Shown piece after piece: positions 59,914 through 64,000 of a stretch of DNA of 64,000 bases (position 1 is its first letter; each line of letters opens with the position of its first letter). Position numbers and translations under genes: made by a program. The DNA is from Protula sp. h YS-2021 (taxonomy: Eukaryota > Annelida > Polychaeta > Sabellida > Serpulidae), in NCBI GenBank assembly GCA_949752745.1, contig OX457026.1, positions 71,117,091 to 71,181,090 on the forward strand. Direction: 5' to 3'. The notes under the pieces are model-generated. The model searched no databases. It had not been told where the DNA came from and worked only from the letters and a program-made list of their open reading frames with translations.

Positions 59914-60481
59914 CTAACTGCGGATGCTTAGCTTTAGAATCTTGTCACGCATTAGCGTGCTCATCATCACCGGTACGTTTGTTGGACTGGACACCTTGGC
60001 GTCCAATCTGCATTTTAAAATTGAAGCCCATGGAATCGTTTGACTGTTTCTGAGTGCCTCTCTCTGGCCTGCTGTATATGAGTCAATGTCCACATAAGGC
60101 CTAGTATTATTTTGAAAAAACTTCTTCGCACCCATCGAAACATGTGTGTTAGAACTGCCGTTATAACCGCAGTAATATAGAAGGTTGGCCTCGTGCATAC
60201 AAACGTTGATGTTAAGACGCTTGCAATACGGGCTAAGATCACTGTTGGATTCATCTAGATTCTCTATGACTCCTTGCAGGTCTCTCAGTTCCTGCCATTT
60301 CAGCGACTCACAGAAGCTTTACCTAAAATCTACTGCCTTTACTCACACCCAACACCTCCAACACAAATATGCCAGCCAGCCACGGGAGAACTGATTTATT
60401 AAATGCGCTGGTGCGAATGTGCAATGTCGTCAGGTTGAGCTTATCTGTCGGTTCTGGTGGAAGCCTGACTGTTTGTGGCGT
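59914..60481 (-). CDS. unrecognised coding fragment, two exons
   Basis: Exon 60347-60481 (acceptor tttacag, donor gtgagt, phase 0) encodes TPQTVRLPPEPTDKLNL to FVLEVLG. A 55-base intron and exon 59914-60291 follow with ELRDLQGVIENLDESNSDLS, CKRLNINVC, LLYYCGYNGSSNTHVS and RDKILKLSIRS before stop TAG. About 170 residues, no start exon found. The intron is short but has clean ends. A decayed paralogue is at 1-183. It could be a host gene or part of a transposon; no family recognised. Confidence 0.45.
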
Positions 60482-60499
60482 CTGTAAACATAACGATAT

Positions 60500-61225
60500 G
60501 CAATTCAATAAAACTAACAAGAACTAAATCTCTCAACCACTGTTTCGCAAATTTCTTATCTTTGATAATATCTTATGTATACTTTAAGTTTCATCCTGCG
60601 ATTAGCCGACCTTGCTGATTTGCTTGATATATGTGGGTTTTGTCAAACCGTTTTTCGTAAGGGGTTTTTCTCATGGTCAGCAAACAGTTTGCATCGAGTC
60701 GGCTCTGTAAACAGGAGAGTTTCAACTTTCCACCGTCCCCGTTTCCTTCTGTTAGTAACAGGGCATTGTTGGGCCCGCAGTTAAATCTATGGTGGTGAGC
60801 TCGCGTCTTCACGTGGTCGATACAGTAGCAACTTTCTTTGCAAACTTACAACCACTATCACTGTCAGTTTTGTAAGCAAATGCGTGTTGACACAGCGTAG
60901 GTGTGTTGACACAGTGCCATGGTAAATCTCTGCTGTTGCAGGTTAGCATTGTCACTACCAATGGCAGTGACGTGTGAATCATGTGACGGTCGCTGCTGGC
61001 ACGTGTCCTATAAGTAAACAGTCGTGATTATGGCGACTCGCCCCTGTGACGGATCGTCACTGCCACGGGGCGTCCACGTGACTGGTCGTATCTGTCACTA
61101 CTCTTGGCTGTGACTGGACGACACTTTGCCGGCTCGTGTGTACGGCGACTCGATCACGTGTCACTCGCTGCAGTGACAAGTATCGACGTGGTGTCAGGTC
61201 GTTTATGTCACGGGTCACTTGCACA
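60500..61225. other. no gene seen
   Basis: Upstream side of the 60 kb fragment. 60960-61200 is rich in TGTGACTGG/CGTGTCAC words, loosely repetitive. Confidence 0.35.
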
Positions 61226-61552
61226 ATGTCTCGATCTCGTGTTTACTTGGCTGTATCGGCTTTTATCATTTTCAATGCTTTTATGGAATGCAAAGTAACT
61301 GGTTCGTATTATGTTGCGTTTTATTGCCTCTTTCAGGTAAAAACAGTTGTTATTGAATACATATGTGGCTTTCTTTTTGTTGTAGACCGACAGTCGATCC
61401 CAGACTCCTGTTCTCACATCAAGAGGGTAGTTGATCCACACACGAGATGCAGGCATGTCTACGCCTCTGTGGCATGCCGCATTGTACTTGGCAACCGTTG
61501 CAACGAATGTGTGCCCCTGGATGATTCATTCTTTTCTTTCTTGCTGCAATAG
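61226..61552 (+). CDS. possible small secreted cysteine-rich peptide
   Basis: Start MSRSRVYLAVSAFIIFNAFM resembles a signal peptide. A possible intron (61302-61385, ttgttgtag acceptor) joins to a segment with five cysteines (DSCSHIKRVV, TRC, VAC, NRC, NEC), ending SFLLQ at 61552, giving about 80 residues. The frame is also open straight through. The in-phase donor (gttcgt) is weak. No family recognised. Confidence 0.3.
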   Translation: MSRSRVYLAVSAFIIFNAFMECKVTGSYYVAFYCLFQVKTVVIEYICGFLFVVDRQSIPDSCSHIKRVVDPHTRCRHVYASVACRIVLGNRCNECVPLDDSFFSFLLQ

Positions 61553-61847
61553 AGGAAGTCGGATCGTACCGTTGTTTTTCAACAGTCCACCTCTTCGGTG
61601 ATCCGGTCTGTTGTGTATAACACCCTTTTACTCCATAGACTGACTGGGAATTCCACTAAAATAATACTCATAAAAGAGAGGAACTACTATTTAAAATATC
61701 CACCCGCCCTGTATTTATACATAACAGATAGATATCATCAAAGATCAGCTGTTTTATAACAACGAGGACCGTACGCGTTCAAAAAGTGATAAGTCGTCGG
61801 TTTCACAAAAACTATGTCACCTGCGAGTGTAATTGCTGTTGACAAAT

Positions 61848-61893
61848 CAGTTAAGTCAAGGAAATCTAGTCAGTTAAGTCAAGGAAATCTAGT
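61848..61893 (+). repeat. 23-bp tandem duplication
   Basis: CAGTTAAGTCAAGGAAATCT + AGT occurs twice in a row. Confidence 0.85.
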
Positions 61894-61966
61894 CTCAAGC
61901 CCATGCCAGCTCCTTCGCCTGTGGTCATTCTGTCATCGCCAGGGGTCTACCCGGTAGACTTTTATT

Positions 61967-62390
61967 ATGTGGACGTTACATCGACAATGGGTACACGCAA
62001 TGTCAGATGTGCATGCAACCATTCAGTCTGTGATAGCGACCCCAGTGTCTTCGTATTCGTTGTACAGTGATTTAACAATGGAAACAAATTCGTCTGTACG
62101 AGATGTTGCTACCCCGGACGTTACTCTCCCGACTGAAGTGGAGTCTCATATTGCTTCAGCTGTTCATCAAACTTTGTCAGAGGCAGAGGTTTGCGATAAA
62201 CATGAATTTCCACCCTGATATCTTAAGTCCGCGTCCGATGAGGAGCTCAAGGTACTTCGTGGGCTCGCTTCTAAATCGATGTCGGTGGCTCCGGTAACGT
62301 CGCGACTTAATACTGTCCCCATAGCCACTGTCACCTCGAAACCAAGCTCGCACAAGTCAGCACAACCACCTGCTCTCCGTTGATGGCCCC
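61967..62390 (+). other. coding-like relic, unrecognised
   Basis: Open frame to 62218 (TPDVTLPTEVESHIASAV, LSEAEVCDKHEFPP), then in a different frame SDEELKVLRGLASKS and PVTSRLNTVPIATVTSK to a stop. Ser/Thr/Pro-rich; may be retroelement or host relic. Confidence 0.25.
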
Positions 62391-62399
62391 TATAATGCT

Positions 62400-63640
62400 T
62401 GTAACTCGGGAAGGTACCGTCGACTGCCGCACCAGTGACAGCACCCTATCAGGCTTTACCGTGTGTTATGGCGCCGAAAGACTTTAGATCTTAACGACCT
62501 GTGCGTACATCTATCCCGCACAGCATAGACAATGAGCAGAACGAGTGGGAATTTTCTTCAACCACTGAGTTTGACATCTACCGAATTCCCTTTTAGAGAT
62601 ATTATTAGATTTACTGCGGACAATTCGTCGACTTTTTTGCTACGCCAAAGCCGTAAGTAAGTAGACCTTCTCTGTGTCTGGCTTTTCAATCGCAAACGCC
62701 ACCGGGGAAAGATTTTGTGGGTTAATCTACGGCTTTGCGTAGCAAACGTGTTGCAAGAGAAGGAGGAACTTCAGTTGCTACAGGGCCGCACTATTGCGTC
62801 TGTTCCTGTGGTTTGTTAAACTCAGGAATAGCAGATATCCCAGGAACTAGACATTGGATTTTTAAAGTTTTGTGTAGTATGTGATGAGGACAACGCTGGC
62901 GATTTTGCTTTCGGAACTTCCGGTTTTAGTAATTTTTGGACGGGTAACATTTTTGTGTCAGAAGCACAAACTTTTCGTGTAGATTTCAGGTTAATGGAGA
63001 CGGTTTTTTAAAATTAATATGCAGAGAAACTTGCAATCGTCCAAAACATACGGTTATAGTAACAAATGATTTCGGCCAGGTATTTCTTATACTTATACTG
63101 AACGCGAAACGTTTTGATTAGTCGCATTTTCAATTAGTGGCTGTTTTCTAAACCAGTGTATAAGGAGCGTGGTAGCTGTACATTGAGTCCACACGTCAGG
63201 TGTGAGTCCAAATGGTACAAGGTGTGCCACCACTGTGGAGTTTCAAAATCGTACTTGAATGAATCTTGGATAAATTTTGTTGAGGATAAATGTTGAGTAG
63301 TGGGGAGTCAATTTAGTGCAGTATTGGGAGAATAAAAACAGAAAACGGCAGTCTGTGATTTTGCTGAAAGAGCCTTGCCTTCATAGTGAAATTCAACGAC
63401 GTACAACGTTAGGATCCACATATTTCGTTAAAGGCAACTTTAACATCTCTCTTGTACCAAAAACGTCGGTTAGTTAGTACCTAATCATAGACTTGTCACA
63501 ACTCAGCCAGTTCTTACATCTCAAAGCGTTCAAAATGGACACTCCACATCTAATCAAATCTACACAAACCCAGAACACGAGGGCATTGTTGCATCAATCA
63601 TTTAATTTATAATTGCGTTACGCATAACGTGGACAATGAC
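62400..63640. other. no gene seen; may include the LTR
   Basis: Apart from the hairpin at 62636, nothing recognised. A TATAAGGAG near 63160 could belong to the LTR promoter. Confidence 0.3.
62636..62746. repeat. hairpin inverted repeat
   Basis: TTTGCTACGCCAAAGCCGTA and its inverted match (TACGGCTTTGCGTAGCAAA) are separated by about 72 bases. Confidence 0.75.
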
Positions 63641-63699
63641 GTTTAATGACGGTGATGTTTTGTTTTCTTTTGGAATAAAAATATATGCCAAACACAACT

Positions 63700-63711
63700 T
63701 GGTGGCAGCGG
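63700..63711 (+). other. tRNA-Leu primer-binding site
   Basis: TGGTGGCAGCGG is complementary to the 3' end (CCGCTGCCACCA) known for animal tRNA-Leu (UAG/AAG). Confidence 0.65.
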
Positions 63712-63810
63712 AAAACTTAAAATAAAATAAATTACTCTGTGCCAGGACCTTATCAAGTGGTGGTTATTAAAAAAATTTAAATAAATTACGCTGCTGAAAT
63801 TAGGTCTAAA

Positions 63811-63989
63811 ATGGCTCTCTCCGGAAAAACTAAACCCACGGACTGGCCAAAATGGATTCAGAGGTTTGAACGCCATCTTTCTGTTGAGGAAATGACAAAT
63901 GAAGAGAAAACGGTAAACACTATGATTTATGCAACAGGAACTAGTGCTGAGGATATTCTTCAGATGTTCTCCATTTCAGACGAAGATTA
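63811..63989 (+). pseudogene. retrotransposon gag N-terminus, interrupted
   Basis: Starts MALSGKTKPTDWPKWIQRFE and continues with VNTMIYATGTSAEDIL, the pattern of metazoan Ty3/Gypsy gag N-termini. It meets TAA at 63987-63989 within an A-rich stretch where family members normally continue, so this copy looks frame-broken. The rest lies outside the window. Confidence 0.65.
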
Positions 63990-64000
63990 AAAAAGTACGG

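Larger units (their letters stand above)
63674..64000 (+). mobile_element. Gypsy-type LTR retrotransposon, 5' internal end (cut by window)
   Basis: AATAAA at 63674, a putative LTR end near 63697, primer-binding site at 63700 and a gag start at 63811. The LTR start cannot be placed with only one LTR in view. Confidence 0.65.

Overview
The window is animal nuclear DNA: large introns, canonical GT-AG splice sites, abundant microsatellites and many kinds of DNA transposon. There is no bacterial-style gene packing. A mollusc or other lophotrochozoan is my guess from the repeat style and the SMC2 sequence. That is inference, because nothing here fixes the taxon.

The one complete, certain gene is SMC2 (condensin core ATPase) on the minus strand. 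I assembled it by hand from 23 exons between 53394 (ATG) and 23933 (stop). All exon phases join without a break into a 1208-residue protein, close to the 1197 of human SMC2. Walker A is in exon 1, the LSGGQ signature in exon 21 and Walker B in exon 22. Its first intron is 12.1 kb and full of nested transposons.

Upstream on the plus strand (18360-20540) is a three-exon gene for a small secreted six-cysteine peptide that I cannot name. The 3' half of its middle exon, together with its 5' splice site, has been amplified into a roughly 18-unit minisatellite, so the intron starts with a row of near-identical GAG|GTAAGT donors.

Region by region. 1-5.8 kb: relics of minus-strand coding sequence, including five copies of a short exon-like unit (peptide core KGTANALGLR), plus a 0.95 kb inverted-repeat element. 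5.8-12.8 kb: a 7 kb DNA transposon whose inverted ends are built from tandem short 'words'. It carries a broken OTU-like/FLYWCH/MULE transposase gene. 12.8-18.3 kb: mostly unassigned, with one hAT-like MITE. 18.3-20.5 kb: the secreted peptide gene and its array. 20.5-23.9 kb: old repeats and the SMC2 downstream region. 23.9-53.4 kb: SMC2, with two more word-type elements (35.7-37.5 and 42.7-44.2 kb) and a three-layer nest of hAT-like elements (45.4-51.2 kb) in its introns. 53.4-64 kb: repeats, a two-exon unrecognised coding fragment with a paralogous relic at the other end of the window, a possible small secreted peptide, and at the right edge the primer-binding site and gag start of a Gypsy-type retrotransposon.

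The items most worth following are the word-TIR transposon family, whose members share termini but differ in the repeated word, and the donor-site minisatellite in the secreted peptide gene.
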